Shown here piece by piece: positions 1-10,786 of a stretch of DNA of 64,000 nt. Each line of letters starts with the position of its first letter. Positions within the stretch are counted from its first letter, which is position 1. The stretch lies in the NCBI RefSeq assembly GCF_900091495.1, contig NZ_LT607413.1, positions 4,479,001 through 4,543,000 on the forward strand, in the 5' to 3' direction. Source of the DNA: Micromonospora echinospora. GTDB taxonomy: Bacteria; Actinomycetota; Actinomycetes; Mycobacteriales; Micromonosporaceae. The position numbers and the translations under genes were made by a program. The notes beneath the pieces are model-generated. The model searched no databases. It was given only the letters and a program-made list of their open reading frames with translations, and was not told the DNA's origin.

Positions 1-737
1 TCGGCGCGGTGCACCGCAAGCACGCCAGCGTGTACGACGTCCCGGCCCGGCTGCCGCACGTTGCCGGCCGCCTCGTGCTCCGCGAGGTCGAGGTGCTCGG
101 CCGGCTTGCCGGCGAGCCGGAGCGTCCGTACGTGGTGGTCCTCGGCGGCTCCAAGGTCTCCGACAAGCTCGCGGTGATCGAGGCGCTGCTGCCGAAGGTC
201 GACCGGCTGCTCATCGGCGGCGGGATGTGCTTCACCTTCCTCAAGGCCCAGGGCCACGAGGTGGGCACCTCGCTGCTGGAGGAGGAGATGGTCGAGACCT
301 GCCGCAACCTGCTGGAGCGGTCCGAGGGCAAGATCATGCTCCCGGTCGACGTGGTGGCGGCGGACGCTTTCGCCCCGGACGCCGCGCACGACACCGTCCG
401 TGCCGACGGCATCCCGAGCCACCGGCTCGGGCTGGACATCGGCCCGGAGACGGTCGCCGGCTTCGCCGCCGCGCTCTCCGGTGCGAAGACGGTCTTCTGG
501 AACGGCCCGATGGGCGTGTTCGAGATGCCGGCGTTCGCCAACGGCACCCGGGGGGTCGCCGAGGCGATCACCAAGACCGACGCGTTCACCGTCGTCGGCG
601 GCGGCGACTCCGCCGCCGCGGTGCGGGCGCTCGGGCTCGACGAGTCCTCGTTCGGGCACATCTCCACCGGCGGGGGCGCCTCGCTGGAATACCTCGAGGG
701 CAAGACCCTCCCCGGCATCGCGGCGCTGGAGGACTGA
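1..737 (+). CDS. pgk: Phosphoglycerate kinase (C-terminal part)
   Basis: Glycolytic kinase that interconverts 1,3-bisphosphoglycerate plus ADP and 3-phosphoglycerate plus ATP in the cytosol. Only about the last 245 residues are present; the reading frame is open from base 3 and the true start lies before the window. Visible hallmarks are the [14 protein letters not shown] segment that ends the N-terminal domain, the hinge and nucleotide-domain motif [11 protein letters not shown], the stretch [10 protein letters not shown], and the terminal GGGDSAAAV and [13 protein letters not shown] nucleotide-binding loops. The stop codon overlaps the tpiA start (TGATG), so the two are translationally coupled in a glycolytic operon, as in other actinomycetes (gap is probably just upstream, by analogy). 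Confidence 0.97.
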   Translation, partial: GAVHRKHASVYDVPARLPHVAGRLVLREVEVLGRLAGEPERPYVVVLGGSKVSDKLAVIEALLPKVDRLLIGGGMCFTFLKAQGHEVGTSLLEEEMVETCRNLLERSEGKIMLPVDVVAADAFAPDAAHDTVRADGIPSHRLGLDIGPETVAGFAAALSGAKTVFWNGPMGVFEMPAFANGTRGVAEAITKTDAFTVVGGGDSAAAVRALGLDESSFGHISTGGGASLEYLEGKTLPGIAALED

Positions 738-1528
738 TGGCGGCGGTCACCCGCCGGCCCCTGATGGCCGGCAACTGGAAGATGAACCTGAACCACTTCG
801 AGGCCAACCTCCTGCTCCAGAAGCTGGCGGCCAGCCTCACCGAGAAGCAGCTCACCGACGTCGAGTGCGTCGTGCTGCCGCCCTTCACCGACCTGCGGAC
901 GGTGCAGACCGCGGTCGACGGCGACAAGCTGCTCATCGGCTACGGCGCCCAGGACCTCTCCGCGCACCAGTCGGGGGCGTACACCGGGGAGATCTCCGGG
1001 GCGATGCTGGCGAAGCTCGGCTGCTCGTACGTGGTGGTCGGGCACTCGGAGCGGCGCGCGTACCACCACGAGGACGACGCGCTGGTCAACGCCAAGGTAA
1101 CCGCGGCGCTCGGCAGCGGGATCACCCCGATCCTCTGCGTGGGCGAGGGGTTGGACGTGCGGGACGAGCAGCGGCACGTCGCGCACTGCCAGGACCAGCT
1201 CACCGCCGGCCTGAAGGGGCTCAGCGCCGAGCAGGTCACCAAGGTCGTCATCGCGTACGAGCCGGTCTGGGCGATCGGCACCGGCAAGACCGCGACGCCG
1301 GAGGACGCCCAGGAGGTGTGCGGCGCGGTGCGGGAGCGCCTCGCCGAGCTGTACGACCAGGCGACCGCGGACCAGGTCCGGGTCCTCTACGGCGGGTCGG
1401 TCAAGGCGTCGAACGTCGCCGCGATCATGGCCAAGCCGGACGTGGACGGCGCGCTCGTCGGCGGCGCCAGCCTCGACGCCGAGGAATTCGCGCAGATCTG
1501 CCGCTTCCCGGAGCACATCACCCGCTGA
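737..1528 (+). CDS. tpiA: Triosephosphate isomerase
   Basis: Converts dihydroxyacetone phosphate to glyceraldehyde 3-phosphate in glycolysis. It is 263 residues long, normal for the family. The catalytic residues are all visible: Lys15 in the GNWKMN motif, His103 in VVGHSERR, and Glu175 in [12 protein letters not shown], followed by the phosphate-binding loop [11 protein letters not shown] near the C-terminus. The ATG is chosen because it overlaps the pgk stop by one base and gives the canonical N-terminus. It lies between pgk and secG on the same strand. Confidence 0.98.
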   Translation: MAAVTRRPLMAGNWKMNLNHFEANLLLQKLAASLTEKQLTDVECVVLPPFTDLRTVQTAVDGDKLLIGYGAQDLSAHQSGAYTGEISGAMLAKLGCSYVVVGHSERRAYHHEDDALVNAKVTAALGSGITPILCVGEGLDVRDEQRHVAHCQDQLTAGLKGLSAEQVTKVVIAYEPVWAIGTGKTATPEDAQEVCGAVRERLAELYDQATADQVRVLYGGSVKASNVAAIMAKPDVDGALVGGASLDAEEFAQICRFPEHITR

Positions 1529-1623
1529 TCGCTCGCTATCCTTGACTCCGCCCGTCCGTCGGTCGGTGCCGCACGCCCGACACGCGCGGGGCGAGGATCG
1601 CAATGAGAGGACTGACCCCAGCC

Positions 1624-1878
1624 ATGCCGACTTGGTTCGCATACACGTTGATCGGGTTGCTGACGATCACGAGCATCCTGCTCACCATGCTGATCCTGCT
1701 GCACCGGGGCAAGGGCGGCGGGTTGTCGAGCATGTTCGGCGGTGGGGTCAGCTCCAGCCTCGCCGGCTCGTCCGTGGCCGAGAAGAACCTCGACCGCTAC
1801 ACCGTCCTGGTGAGCATCGTCTGGTTCGCCTGCATCATCGGCCTCGGACTCTGGCTCAAGCTGGCGGTTCCCGCCTGA
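1624..1878 (+). CDS. secG: Protein translocase subunit SecG
   Basis: Small accessory subunit of the SecYEG translocon that assists SecA-driven export across the cytoplasmic membrane. At 84 residues it shows two predicted membrane helices (about residues 4-24 and 60-80) flanking the conserved cytosolic loop LLHRGKGGGLSSMFGGG and the motif SSVAEKNLDRYT. The ATG at 1624 gives the usual MPTWFAYT N-terminus and sits 12 nt after AGAGGA; an in-frame ATG at 1603 would add seven residues and cannot be excluded. Its position right after tpiA is the standard actinobacterial arrangement. A strong hairpin follows the gene. Confidence 0.95.
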   Translation: MPTWFAYTLIGLLTITSILLTMLILLHRGKGGGLSSMFGGGVSSSLAGSSVAEKNLDRYTVLVSIVWFACIIGLGLWLKLAVPA

Positions 1879-1902
1879 GGCGGACGCTTCCGTCGTCACC
1901 AC

Positions 1903-1936
1903 CCGCGCGCGGCCCGTACCCACGGGCCGCGCGCGG
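1903..1936 (+). terminator. Strong hairpin terminator after secG
   Basis: A perfect 15-bp GC-only stem (arms 1903-1917 and 1922-1936) with a 4-nt loop, starting 25 nt after the secG stop and followed by TTCCGTTTCC. It probably ends the pgk-tpiA-secG transcript; the lack of a long U-tract is normal for high-GC actinomycetes. Confidence 0.85.
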
Positions 1937-2028
1937 TTCCGTTTCCGCCCCCGACGCTGCTCCCGTCCGCTGTTCCCGCCGCCTCGTCCGTCCCGGCCGC
2001 CGGTCGCGCCACCCGTGCGTGCGTCCGC

Positions 2029-2086
2029 GTGGTTGCAGGGGCACCTTGCGGTGCGAAAAGCGGTAGCAAGGGGCCCCTGCAACCAC
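2029..2086. repeat. Dispersed inverted repeat, copy 1
   Basis: Arms of 13 bp (GTGGTTGCAGGGG at 2029-2041 and its exact complement at 2074-2086) continue inward, after a 2x2 mismatch, with CCTTGC/GCAAGG, leaving a 16-nt loop. It lies between convergent secG and pgl. The same core (GGTRGCAGGGG...CCCCTGCTACC type) recurs at 13246-13305 and 58636-58681, each time between convergent genes, so it is a dispersed element that probably works as a two-way terminator. Confidence 0.8.
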
Positions 2087-2099
2087 CCGGGGCGGGAGT

Positions 2100-2870
2100 T
2101 CAGCGCAGGCTACGGAAGCGGGGGCGTACGTCCGCTGCGGCGGCCCGGTCGAGCAGCCAGAGGGTACGGCCGACACCCGCCACCCCGGCGGCCGGCAACT
2201 GCACCGGCCCCGCGCCGTCGAGCGCCATGTGCACCGCCGCCGCCTTGTCCGAGCCGCTGGCGATCAGCCACACCTCCTCGGCGGTGTTGATCGCGGGCAG
2301 GGTCAGCGTGGTGCGTACCGGCGGCGGCTTCGGGCTGCCCCGGACCGCGCTGACCGGGCGGCTCTCGTAGTGCACCGGATGTTCGGGAAAGACCGACGCG
2401 ACGTGGCCGTCCTCGCCGACGCCGAGGAGAAGCACGTCGAAGTGGGGCAGGGTGGCGTGCCCGGGGCGGGCCGAGGCGGCGAGCTCCTCGGCGTACCGGG
2501 CCGCCGCCGCCTCCGGGTCCGCCCCGACCGGGCCGTCCGAGGCCGGCATCGGATGGATCCGGGCCGGGTCGAGGGGAAGCTGGTCCAGCAGGGCGGCCCG
2601 GGCCTGGGTCTCGTTGCGCTCCGGGTCACCGGCGGGGAGAAACCGTTCGTCGCCCCACCAGACGTCCACCCGCGACCAGTCGACCGCGTCGCGGGCCGGC
2701 AGGGCCACCACCGCCCGGTAGACGGCGGCGGCGATCCGCCCCCCGGTCAGCACCACCGACGCCTGGCCCCGGTCGGCCTGCGCGTCGAGCAGCCGCACCA
2801 GGAGCCGGGCCGCGACCGCCTGCGCCAGCAGGTCGGCGTCGGCGTGTACGGCGACACTCGCCTCACTCAT
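2100..2870 (-). CDS. pgl: 6-Phosphogluconolactonase
   Basis: Hydrolyses 6-phosphogluconolactone to 6-phosphogluconate, the second step of the oxidative pentose phosphate pathway. The 256-residue product is of the NagB/DevB type: VVLTGGRIAAAVYRA near residue 45, the WWGDERFLPAGDPERNE motif typical of the family, and the LLLGVGEDGHVASVFPEH active-site region with its GxGxDGH-like core. It is the last gene of the reverse-strand tkt-tal-pgi-zwf-opcA-pgl series, but a 139-nt gap with a perfect hairpin separates it from opcA, so its expression may be partly uncoupled. Confidence 0.96.
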   Translation of the reverse strand: MSEASVAVHADADLLAQAVAARLLVRLLDAQADRGQASVVLTGGRIAAAVYRAVVALPARDAVDWSRVDVWWGDERFLPAGDPERNETQARAALLDQLPLDPARIHPMPASDGPVGADPEAAAARYAEELAASARPGHATLPHFDVLLLGVGEDGHVASVFPEHPVHYESRPVSAVRGSPKPPPVRTTLTLPAINTAEEVWLIASGSDKAAAVHMALDGAGPVQLPAAGVAGVGRTLWLLDRAAAADVRPRFRSLR

Positions 2871-2960
2871 CTCGTGCCTTCTCGTCGACCGTCGGGCGTC
2901 CCGCCCGGCGGTACCTGGTCGTCGCCCGGGCGGCCCCGCCCGTGTACGTGTGGTTCCCCG

Positions 2961-3000
2961 CCGGTTCGCCCGTCACCGGGAAGGGTGACGGGCGAACCGG
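2961..3000 (-). terminator. Hairpin between opcA and pgl
   Basis: A perfect 17-bp stem (2961-2977 with 2984-3000) and a 6-nt loop, 10 nt after the opcA stop on the reverse strand. It looks like an intrinsic terminator or processing hairpin inside the pentose-phosphate operon. Confidence 0.8.
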
Positions 3001-3009
3001 ACCGGGCGG

Positions 3010-4026
3010 TCAGGACGCGTCGTTCGTCGAGGCGTGCGCGGTGACGCCCGCCTCGGCGCGGCGCGCGGTGCTCGGATCCTTCCAGACGTGCACCCGCTGG
3101 GCGGGACGGTCGTCCAGGCCGGAGATCCCCGCCGCCGCCCCGAGGGCCTCGGCGTAGATCTGGTCGGCGTCCAGCCGGCGCAGCTCCTCGGCCAGTTCGT
3201 CGCCGAGGGGCCGGCGCACCAGCGGCAGGCTCCGGTCGGCCTGGCCGGTACGCCGGAACGTCGCCATGCTGTCCTCCCGGGTCAGGGTCAGCTCGTCGCC
3301 GTTGGCGCAGCGCAACCGCACCTCACGCATCCGGGGCTGCCCGTCGACGTGCTCCCAGCGCGGTTCGATGCCGAGCCGGCTGCCCAGCCAGCCGCACATC
3401 AGCGCCGCCGTCGGGTCGGTCCGGGGGGCCAGCACGGTCGCCTCGGTGACCTCCGCCTGCGTGGTGTCGAAGGCCCCCGCGACCAGGGTGCGCCACGGGG
3501 TGATCCGGGTCCAGGCCAGGTCGGTGTCGCCCGGGGCGTAGTCCCGGGCCCGCTGGCGCAGCGCCTCGATCGGATCGGCGGCCTGGGCGGCGTCGGTGAT
3601 CCGCCGGTCGGCGACCACCCCGAGGAAGTCGGTGGCGATCTCCTCCGGCGGTTCGTCGTGCCACCAGGTCACCACCGGCACGTCCGGCACCAGCAGGGGC
3701 ATCACCACCGACTCGGCGTGCAGCGCGAGCCGGCCGTACATCCGGGTGACCACCGCCTCGCACGGGCCGAGTCGACCGCCCACGACGATCTCCGCGTCCA
3801 GCCGGTTGTGGTCCCGTTCCACGTCGGAGCGGACCACGACCAGCAGCCGGCACGGGTGCGCGGCAGCGGCGATGGTGGCCGCCGCCTCCGCCTCGCGGAC
3901 CCGCTTCTCGTCGACCACCACGATCAGCGTGAGGGCCATGCCGCTGGCCACCCCGCCCGCGCTGCGCCGCTCGGCGGCGAGCGCCTTGACCACCTCGTTG
4001 CCGGTGGTGTCCCACAGCCCGATCAT
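3010..4026 (-). CDS. opcA: OpcA, glucose-6-phosphate dehydrogenase assembly protein
   Basis: Protein that in cyanobacteria and actinobacteria binds glucose-6-phosphate dehydrogenase and promotes its active oligomer; it has no known catalytic activity. The start ATG overlaps the zwf stop (ATGA), giving 338 residues beginning [17 protein letters not shown]. Characteristic segments are TLIVVVDE, the [16 protein letters not shown] stretch [14 protein letters not shown], and [12 protein letters not shown] in the middle. Tight coupling with zwf supports co-assembly of the two products. A perfect hairpin follows directly. Confidence 0.95.
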   Translation of the reverse strand: MIGLWDTTGNEVVKALAAERRSAGGVASGMALTLIVVVDEKRVREAEAAATIAAAAHPCRLLVVVRSDVERDHNRLDAEIVVGGRLGPCEAVVTRMYGRLALHAESVVMPLLVPDVPVVTWWHDEPPEEIATDFLGVVADRRITDAAQAADPIEALRQRARDYAPGDTDLAWTRITPWRTLVAGAFDTTQAEVTEATVLAPRTDPTAALMCGWLGSRLGIEPRWEHVDGQPRMREVRLRCANGDELTLTREDSMATFRRTGQADRSLPLVRRPLGDELAEELRRLDADQIYAEALGAAAGISGLDDRPAQRVHVWKDPSTARRAEAGVTAHASTNDAS

Positions 4027-5537
4027 GCGCGTCTCCAGGCCCGGCCCTCGCGGGCCAGCATCTCGTCGGCGGACCGTGGACCCCACTCGCCGGCCCGGTA
4101 CGGCTCCGGCTTGGTGCCCGCCCAGGCACGTTCCAGCGGGTCCACCACCTGCCAGCTCTGTTCCACCTCGGCGGCGTCCGGGAAGAGGGTGCGGTCGCCG
4201 ATCAGCACGTCCAGCACCAGCCGTTCGTACGCCTCCGGGCTGGCCTCGGTGAACGCCTCGCCGTACTGGAAGTCCATGGCGATGTCCCGGACCTCCATGG
4301 TGGTGCCCGGCACCTTGGAGCCGAACTTCAACACCACGCCCTCGTCCGGTTGCACCCGGATGACGAGCTGGTTGTTGCCGAGCATCTCGATGTCGGCGTC
4401 GTTGAACGGCAGGTGCGGGGCGCGCTTGAACATGATGGCCACCTCGGTGACCCGCCGGGGCAGCCGCTTGCCGGCGCGGATGTAGAACGGCACCTCCGCC
4501 CAGCGGCGGTTCTGAATGCCGAGCCGGACCGCGACGTACGTCTCGGTGGTGGAGTCCGCCGGGACGCCCTCCTCGTCCAGGTAGCCGACCGCCCGCTGCC
4601 CACCGACCCAGCCGGGCAGGTACTGGCCGCGGACGGTGCCCTCGGTGATGTCCTCCGGCAGGGTGATCGCCCGGAGCACCTTGAGCTTCTCGGCCCGGAT
4701 CTCGTCGGCGCCGAAGCTGGTCGGCTCCTCCATCGCGACCAGGGCCAGCAGTTGCAGCAGGTGGTTCTGGAGCACGTCCCGGGCCGCGCCGGCGGAGTCG
4801 TAGAATCCCGCCCGGCTGCCGATGCCGACGTCCTCGGCCATGGTGATCTGCACCGAGTCGACGTAGTGGGAGTTCCACAGCGGCTCGAACAGGTTGTTCG
4901 CGAAGCGCAGGGCGAGGATGTTCTGAACGGTCTCCTTGCCCAGGTAGTGGTCGATCCGGAAGACGTCCTGGCTGGTGAAGACGTCGTCGACCAGGTCGTT
5001 GAGTTCCTTCGCCGAGGGCAGGTCGTGCCCGAACGGCTTCTCGACCACGACCCGCCGCCAACCACCGGAGCGGGCGTTGTCGGCCATGCCGGTGCGGGCG
5101 AGCTGCTTGAGCACCACCGGGAAGGCCGCCGGGGGGATGGAGAAGTAGAAGGCGGCGTTGCCGGCGATGCCGTGGGTGGCGCGCAGCTCGTCGAGGGTGG
5201 TCGCGAGGTGGTCGAACGCCGCGTCGTCGTCGAACGACCCGCCGACGAACTTGATGTTGCCGGCCAGTCGCGCCCACACCTCCTCCCGCCACGGGGTGCG
5301 GGCGTGCTTCTTGGCCGCCTCGTGGGCCAGCGACTCGAAGTCGCCGTCGCCCCAGTCCCGGCGGGCGAAGCCGAGGACCACGAAGCCCGGGGGCAGCAGC
5401 CCCCGGTTGGCCAGGTCGTAGACCGCCGGCAGCAGTTTCTTGCGGGCCAGGTCCCCGGTGACGCCGAAGATCACCAGAGCGCAGGGCTCCGGGATCCTCG
5501 GCAGCCGCCGGTCCTGCGGGTCGCGTAGCGGGTTCAC
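4023..5537 (-). CDS. zwf: Glucose-6-phosphate dehydrogenase
   Basis: Oxidises glucose 6-phosphate with NADP+ to 6-phosphogluconolactone, the entry step of the oxidative pentose phosphate pathway. The GTG start is preceded by a very strong Shine-Dalgarno (GAGGAGG, 5 nt away) and gives 504 residues, the usual size; an upstream ATG at 5573 would crowd the pgi stop and lacks such a site. The nucleotide-binding motif [11 protein letters not shown] (residues 24-34) and the active-site signature RIDHYLGKE (194-202, Lys201) are intact. It overlaps opcA by 4 bases. Confidence 0.97.
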   Translation of the reverse strand: MNPLRDPQDRRLPRIPEPCALVIFGVTGDLARKKLLPAVYDLANRGLLPPGFVVLGFARRDWGDGDFESLAHEAAKKHARTPWREEVWARLAGNIKFVGGSFDDDAAFDHLATTLDELRATHGIAGNAAFYFSIPPAAFPVVLKQLARTGMADNARSGGWRRVVVEKPFGHDLPSAKELNDLVDDVFTSQDVFRIDHYLGKETVQNILALRFANNLFEPLWNSHYVDSVQITMAEDVGIGSRAGFYDSAGAARDVLQNHLLQLLALVAMEEPTSFGADEIRAEKLKVLRAITLPEDITEGTVRGQYLPGWVGGQRAVGYLDEEGVPADSTTETYVAVRLGIQNRRWAEVPFYIRAGKRLPRRVTEVAIMFKRAPHLPFNDADIEMLGNNQLVIRVQPDEGVVLKFGSKVPGTTMEVRDIAMDFQYGEAFTEASPEAYERLVLDVLIGDRTLFPDAAEVEQSWQVVDPLERAWAGTKPEPYRAGEWGPRSADEMLAREGRAWRRA

Positions 5538-5575
5538 GCCGCCTCCTCGGTCCGCCGGATCCGTTCCGGTCATCG

Positions 5576-7225
5576 TCACGTCCGGAGCCGTCGGGCCGCG
5601 TCCAGCAGGTGGGCCACGCCCGCGGTCCGGTCGGTCAGGTGCAGCCGTACCAGCGGACGGTTCCGGCCGGCCAGGGCCTGCCGGTCCCCGGCGGCCTGGG
5701 CGGCCTGGAGCTCGCCGAACGTGTACGGCTTCCCGGGCACCGGCAGGTCCTCGGCGACCGCCCCGGTGATCTGGAGGAAACTGCCGACCTGCGGGCCGCC
5801 CTTGTGGTACTGGCCGGTGGAGTGCAGGAAGCGCGGCCCCCAGCCGAAGGTGACCGGCCGTCCGGCCGCCCGGGCCAGCAGCGGGCGCAGCTCGCCCGCG
5901 TCGGCGTCGGCGAACCGGTCGAGGTACGCCATGACCGCGAGGTACCCGCCGTCGGCCAGCCCGTCGGTCAGCCACCGCAGCACACCGGTCAGGTCGCCCG
6001 GAGCGCCCGCCGGGGCGTACACCTCGATCGGACCGTCGGTGAAGGACGGCGACTCGGCGACCGGCCCGGCGGCCAGGATCTTGTTGGTGTTCTCCTTGCT
6101 CTCGGTCACGTTCGGCTGGTTGAACGGGTCGATGCCGAGCACCGCCCCGGCTACCGCCGTGGCGTACTCCCAGGTCAGGAAGTGCGCCCCGAGCGGGCCG
6201 TTGACCGCGACGTGCGGCTGCGCGCCGCCACCGGGCACCGCGCCGGCGGGCAGCGCCCCGCCGTAGGTGACGGTGAGCACGTCGTCGCCGGTCGCGCCGG
6301 GGCTGTCCGGCGACTCCACCACCACCGGCAGGATGCCGACGCCGGACTTGCCGGTCGACTCGGCGACGAGCTGCTCGGCCCAGTCGCCGAGCCCCTCGAT
6401 GCCGGTGCCGTCACTGACCAGGGCGACCTTGTCCCGGCCCTGGGTGGCGGCGGCGCCGAGCGCGGCCCCGAGCGCCAGGCCCGGGTTGTCGCGCTCGCCG
6501 CCGAAGCTCTCCGCGAGCGCCTCGGCCTCGTCGATCAGCGCGGCGACGTCGACCCCGGCCAGCGCGGACGGCACCAGCCCGAAGGCGGTCAGCGCGGAGA
6601 ACCGGCCGCCCACCTCCGGGTCGGCGAGCACCACGTGGGCGCCCATCTCGGCGGCGGTGGCCTCCAGCGGGGAGCCCGGGTCGGTGACGACCACGAAGTG
6701 CCGCCCGGCCTCGGCCTCGGTCATCCCCGCGTCGAGGAACGCCTGCCAGTACGCGCGCCGGTGGCTGTCGGTCTCGACGGTGGAGCCGGACTTGCTGGCC
6801 ACCACGACCACCGTCCGTTCCAGCCGGTCGGCCAGCGCCGCCCGGACCTGACCCGGGTCGGTGGTGTCCAGCACGGTCAGCGACTTCCCGAGGGTCCGGG
6901 CGATCACCTCGGGGGCCAGCGAGGAGCCGCCCATGCCGGCGAGGACCACGTGGTCCAGGTCGCCCAGTTCGGTCTTCAGTTCGGCGAGCTGGGGGAGCAG
7001 GTCGCGGCTGCGGCGGTGGGTGTCCACCCAGCCGAGCCGGATCTTGGCCTCCTGCTCGGCGTCCGGACCCCAGACGGTGGCGTCCTTCTGCGCCAGTCGT
7101 CCGGGCACGCCGGAGCGCACCAGCGCGTCCCGGGTGGAGGTGGCGCCGGCGGCGTCCACCGCCGCCGCGCCGTACACCGCCAGTCCGGCAGCGGCCTCCA
7201 CCGGGCCGTCCAGCAGGTCACTCAC
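5576..7225 (-). CDS. pgi: Glucose-6-phosphate isomerase
   Basis: Interconverts glucose 6-phosphate and fructose 6-phosphate, linking glycolysis with the pentose phosphate pathway encoded around it. It is 549 residues, with the sugar-phosphate-binding [11 protein letters not shown] loop near residue 97, [13 protein letters not shown] near 140, and a C-terminal region containing [13 protein letters not shown]. This is the divergent actinobacterial form usually encoded between tal and zwf. The GTG start overlaps the tal stop (GTGA), showing translational coupling. Confidence 0.95.
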   Translation of the reverse strand: MSDLLDGPVEAAAGLAVYGAAAVDAAGATSTRDALVRSGVPGRLAQKDATVWGPDAEQEAKIRLGWVDTHRRSRDLLPQLAELKTELGDLDHVVLAGMGGSSLAPEVIARTLGKSLTVLDTTDPGQVRAALADRLERTVVVVASKSGSTVETDSHRRAYWQAFLDAGMTEAEAGRHFVVVTDPGSPLEATAAEMGAHVVLADPEVGGRFSALTAFGLVPSALAGVDVAALIDEAEALAESFGGERDNPGLALGAALGAAATQGRDKVALVSDGTGIEGLGDWAEQLVAESTGKSGVGILPVVVESPDSPGATGDDVLTVTYGGALPAGAVPGGGAQPHVAVNGPLGAHFLTWEYATAVAGAVLGIDPFNQPNVTESKENTNKILAAGPVAESPSFTDGPIEVYAPAGAPGDLTGVLRWLTDGLADGGYLAVMAYLDRFADADAGELRPLLARAAGRPVTFGWGPRFLHSTGQYHKGGPQVGSFLQITGAVAEDLPVPGKPYTFGELQAAQAAGDRQALAGRNRPLVRLHLTDRTAGVAHLLDAARRLRT

Positions 7226-8343
7226 GCCTTGCCTCCTCGCTGCGCCGCTTCCAGCGACGTCCGGACCCCGTCGAGCAGTTCCTGCCAGCTCGCCTCGAAC
7301 TTCTCCACACCCTCACGTTCCAGGGTGGCGATAACGTCGGCCATGTCCACGCCGACCGACTCCAGGTCGGCGAAGACCTGCCGCGACTCGTCGTACGCCC
7401 CGGTGACCGTGTCGCCCCGGGTCTCGCCGTGGTCGGCGTACGCGTGGACCACCGGCTCCGGCATGGTGTTGACCGTGCCGGGGGCGATCAGCTCCTCGAC
7501 GTAGATCACGTCCCGGTAGTCCGGGTTCTTCGTCGAGGTGGACGCCCAGAGCGGGCGCTGCGGGTGCGCCCCGGCGTCGGCGAGGGCCCGCCAGCGGTCG
7601 GAGGAGAAGACCTCCGAGTAGCGCTCGTACGCCAGTCGGGCGTTCGCCACGGCGGCCTTGCCGCGCAGCCCCTTGGCCTCGGCGGAACCGGTCTTCTCCA
7701 GCCGCTTGTCGATCTCGCTGTCCACCCGGGAGACGAAGAACGAGGCGACCGAGCCGATCGTCGACAGGTCGTGGCCGTTCGCCTTCGCCTGCTCCAGGCC
7801 GGCGAGGAAGGCCTCCATCACCTGCGAGTAGCGGTCCAGCCCGAAGATCAGCGTGACGTTGACGCTGATCCCCTCGGCGAGGGTGGCGGTGATCGCGGGC
7901 AGCCCGGCCTCGGTCGCCGGGATCTTGATGAAGAGGTTCGGCCGGTCGACCAGCCACCAGAGGGCCTTGGCCTCGGCGACGGTCTTCTCCGCGTCGTGGG
8001 CCAGCCGGGGGTCCACCTCGATGGAGACCCGGCCGTCCACGCCCGCGCTGCCGTCGTACGACGGGCGCATCACGTCGCACGCCCAGCGCACGTCGTACGT
8101 GGTGAGCATGCGCACGGCCTCCTCGACCTGCACACCCCGGGCGGCCAGGTCGCGGACCTGCCAGTCGTACTCGTCGGCGTCCTTCAGCGCCTTGGCGAAG
8201 ATGGTGGGGTTGGTGGTCACCCCCGCCACGTGCTTCTCCCGCCGGAGCTGGTCCAGCCCGCCGGAGCTGAGCCGGGTCCGGGAGAGGTCGTCCAACCAGA
8301 CCGCCACGCCGGCGGAGGTCAGTTCCTTCAACCTGTCAGTCAT
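7222..8343 (-). CDS. tal: Transaldolase
   Basis: Transfers a dihydroxyacetone unit between sugar phosphates in the non-oxidative pentose phosphate branch. The 373-residue product has the substrate motif [13 protein letters not shown] (41-53), and Lys140 in NLFIKIPAT is the expected Schiff-base residue. The ATG at 8343 is preferred because it gives the conserved N-terminus [12 protein letters not shown] and AGGGGAG lies about 10 nt upstream; a GTG three codons earlier would sit too close to that site. Coupled to pgi by overlap and separated from tkt by 16 nt. Confidence 0.95.
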   Translation of the reverse strand: MTDRLKELTSAGVAVWLDDLSRTRLSSGGLDQLRREKHVAGVTTNPTIFAKALKDADEYDWQVRDLAARGVQVEEAVRMLTTYDVRWACDVMRPSYDGSAGVDGRVSIEVDPRLAHDAEKTVAEAKALWWLVDRPNLFIKIPATEAGLPAITATLAEGISVNVTLIFGLDRYSQVMEAFLAGLEQAKANGHDLSTIGSVASFFVSRVDSEIDKRLEKTGSAEAKGLRGKAAVANARLAYERYSEVFSSDRWRALADAGAHPQRPLWASTSTKNPDYRDVIYVEELIAPGTVNTMPEPVVHAYADHGETRGDTVTGAYDESRQVFADLESVGVDMADVIATLEREGVEKFEASWQELLDGVRTSLEAAQRGGKA

Positions 8344-8359
8344 ACCGTCCACGCTCCCC

Positions 8360-10498
8360 TCAGTTGCCGGTGGTGAAACCGGTGATGTCGCCGATCCGGG
8401 TCTGCGCCGCGTGCGCGGCGGCCACGATCCGGTCGGGGGTGAAGCCGAACTGCTCGAAGAGCACCGAGTGTGGGGCGCTGGCCCCGTAGTGCTCCAGGCT
8501 GACCGTCTCGCCGCTGTCGCCGACGACGCCCCGCCACGACATGGCGATGCCGGCCTCGACGCTGACCCGGGCCTTGACGCTGCGCGGCAGCACCGACTCG
8601 CGGTACGCCTCGTCCTGCGCGTAGAACCACTCCTGGCAGGGCATCGAGACGACCCGGGTGGGGGTGCCCTGCTCCTCCAGCCGCTCCCGGGCGGTGAGGC
8701 AGAGCTGCACCTCCGAGCCGGTGCCGATCAGGATCACCTGCGGCTTGCCGTTGGACGCCTCGGCCAGCACGTAGCCGCCCTTGGCCACGCCCTCCGCGCC
8801 GGCCAGGGTCGAGCGGTCCAGGGTCGGCAGCGGCTGGCGGCTCAGGGCCAGCGCGGTCGGCCGGTCGGTGTGCTCCAGCGCCGCGCGCCAGGCCCAGGCG
8901 GTCTCGTTGGCGTCGGCCGGGCGGACCACGTCCAGGCCGGGGATGGCCCGCAGGGCGGTCAGGTGCTCCACCGGCTGGTGGGTGGGGCCGTCCTCGCCGA
9001 GGCCGATCGAGTCGTGCGTCCAGACGTAGACCACCGGCAGCTTCATCAGCGCGGCGAGCCGCACCGAGGGACGCATGTAGTCGCTGAACACCAGGAAAGT
9101 GCCGCCGTACGGGCGGGTGCCGCCGTGCAGCGCGATGCCGTTGAGGATCGCGCCCATCGCGTGCTCACGGATACCGAAGTGCAGGGTGCGGCCGTACTCG
9201 TGGCCGGGGAACTCCTTGGTGGCGTGGCTGGCCGGGACGAAGGACGGCTCGCCCTTCATGGTGGTGTTGTTGCTCTCCGCCAGGTCGGCCGAGCCGCCCC
9301 ACAGCTCCGGCAGCACCGGGGCGAGGGCCTCCAGGACCTTGCCCGAGGCGGCCCGGGTGGCGACGCCCTTGGCGTCCGCCGGGAAGGTGGGCAGCGCGTC
9401 GGCCCAGCCCTGCGGCAGCGTACGGGTGGCCAGGCGGTCGTAGAGCGCCCTGCGCTCCGGATTCGCCTTCGCCCACCCGTCGAACGCCGTCTGCCACTCC
9501 TGCTGCGCCTGCGTGCCCCGGGTCAGCGTCTCCCGGGTGTGCGCGAGCACCTTCTCGGTCACCTCGAAGGTGCGCTCCGGGTCGAAGCCGAGCAGCTTCT
9601 TGGTGGCGGCGACCTCGTCGGCGCCGAGCGCCGAGCCGTGGATCTTGCCGGTGTTCTGCTTGTTCGGCGCGGGCCAGCCGATGATGGTGCGCAACGCGAT
9701 GAACGAGGGGCGGTCGGCTTCCGCCTTCGCGGCGAGCAGCGCGGCGTACAGCGCCTCGACGTCCTCGTGGTAGTCGCCCTGGTCGGCGTCGCCGCGCCGC
9801 CAGTCGACGGTCTGCACGTGCCAGCCGTACGCCTCGTAGCGGGCGGCGACGTCCTCGCTCTTGGCGATCCGGGTGTCGTCCTCGATCGAGATCTCGTTGT
9901 CGTCGTAGATCAGGGTGAGGTTGCCGAGCTGCTGGTGGCCGGCGAGGGCGCTGGCCTCGTGGCTGATGCCCTCCTCGATGTCGCCGTCCGAGGCGATGCA
10001 CCAGATGTGGTGGTCGAAGATCGACGTGCCCGGCGCGGCGTCCGGGTCGAAGAGGCCGCGTTCCCGACGGGCCGCCATCGCCATGCCGACCGCATTGCCG
10101 AGCCCCTGCCCGAGCGGGCCGGTGGTGGTCTCCACGCCGGGGGTGTGGCCGTGCTCGGGGTGGCCGGGCGTCAGCGAACCCCACTGCCGAAGCGCCTTCA
10201 GGTCGTCCAGGCCGAGCGGGTAACCGCTGAGGAAGAGCTGGATGTAGAGGGTGAGGCTGGAGTGGCCGGCGGAGAGGACGAAGCGGTCCCGTCCGGGCCA
10301 GTTCGGGTCGGCCGGGTTGTGCCGCATCACCCGGTTGAAGAGGAGGTACGCCGCGGGCGCGAGGCTCATCGCCGTACCGGGGTGACCGTTGCCGGATTTC
10401 TCCACGGCGTCCATGGCCAGCACGCGGACCGTGTCGACGGCCCGGCGGTCGAGGTCGGACCAGGTCAGGTTTGGGTGCTCGGGTCGGTTGGCAGCCAC
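8360..10498 (-). CDS. tkt: Transketolase
   Basis: Thiamine-diphosphate enzyme that transfers two-carbon units between sugar phosphates. It is 712 residues, with the N-terminal signature [19 protein letters not shown], the ThDP-binding motif starting [13 protein letters not shown], and the C-terminal IREHAMGA and [16 protein letters not shown] segments. A GTG start is chosen: GAGGAG lies 10 nt upstream and the resulting N-terminus [13 protein letters not shown] is the usual one. It is the first gene of the reverse-strand pentose-phosphate operon and is divergent from ctaB. Confidence 0.96.
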   Translation of the reverse strand: MAANRPEHPNLTWSDLDRRAVDTVRVLAMDAVEKSGNGHPGTAMSLAPAAYLLFNRVMRHNPADPNWPGRDRFVLSAGHSSLTLYIQLFLSGYPLGLDDLKALRQWGSLTPGHPEHGHTPGVETTTGPLGQGLGNAVGMAMAARRERGLFDPDAAPGTSIFDHHIWCIASDGDIEEGISHEASALAGHQQLGNLTLIYDDNEISIEDDTRIAKSEDVAARYEAYGWHVQTVDWRRGDADQGDYHEDVEALYAALLAAKAEADRPSFIALRTIIGWPAPNKQNTGKIHGSALGADEVAATKKLLGFDPERTFEVTEKVLAHTRETLTRGTQAQQEWQTAFDGWAKANPERRALYDRLATRTLPQGWADALPTFPADAKGVATRAASGKVLEALAPVLPELWGGSADLAESNNTTMKGEPSFVPASHATKEFPGHEYGRTLHFGIREHAMGAILNGIALHGGTRPYGGTFLVFSDYMRPSVRLAALMKLPVVYVWTHDSIGLGEDGPTHQPVEHLTALRAIPGLDVVRPADANETAWAWRAALEHTDRPTALALSRQPLPTLDRSTLAGAEGVAKGGYVLAEASNGKPQVILIGTGSEVQLCLTARERLEEQGTPTRVVSMPCQEWFYAQDEAYRESVLPRSVKARVSVEAGIAMSWRGVVGDSGETVSLEHYGASAPHSVLFEQFGFTPDRIVAAAHAAQTRIGDITGFTTGN

Positions 10499-10786
10499 GA
10501 TGGTTGTGCTCCTCGGCAGATGGGCGGAACCCTCAGAGATGACCCTATCGAGCGGTGGTAAACCCCCGCCCAGGGATCTCTGCATGCGGTTTCGTCGCCG
10601 GTCGCCCGGTCACCCGCCCGTGCCCCGTCCGGCGTTGCGGCACGCTGCGCAGATGTGATGGCGGGCACGGCTGACGGGGCGAACGGGCTGCGCGGATCAC
10701 GCCGCGTAGGCTGTCGTTCGGTGTGTGCGTCCGCGAACCGGCCGCCGCCGAGCCGATCTCCTGCCGATGCCGGAAGGTGGCCGTCC
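10499..10786. promoter_or_regulatory. Divergent tkt/ctaB promoter region
   Basis: A 288-nt intergenic stretch with no plausible gene. On the reverse strand a TAGGGT hexamer (10547-10542) about 44 nt before the tkt start is a candidate -10 box. On the forward strand TAGGCT (10707-10712) about 75 nt before ctaB is another. No convincing -35 boxes or operators are visible. Confidence 0.4.

Noticed and set aside
7853..10561. A 902-codon open frame on the forward strand opposite tal and tkt
   Set aside because: It is the antisense shadow of two well-conserved genes; the translation is Gly/Val/Arg-rich without domains, as expected from high-GC codon bias.
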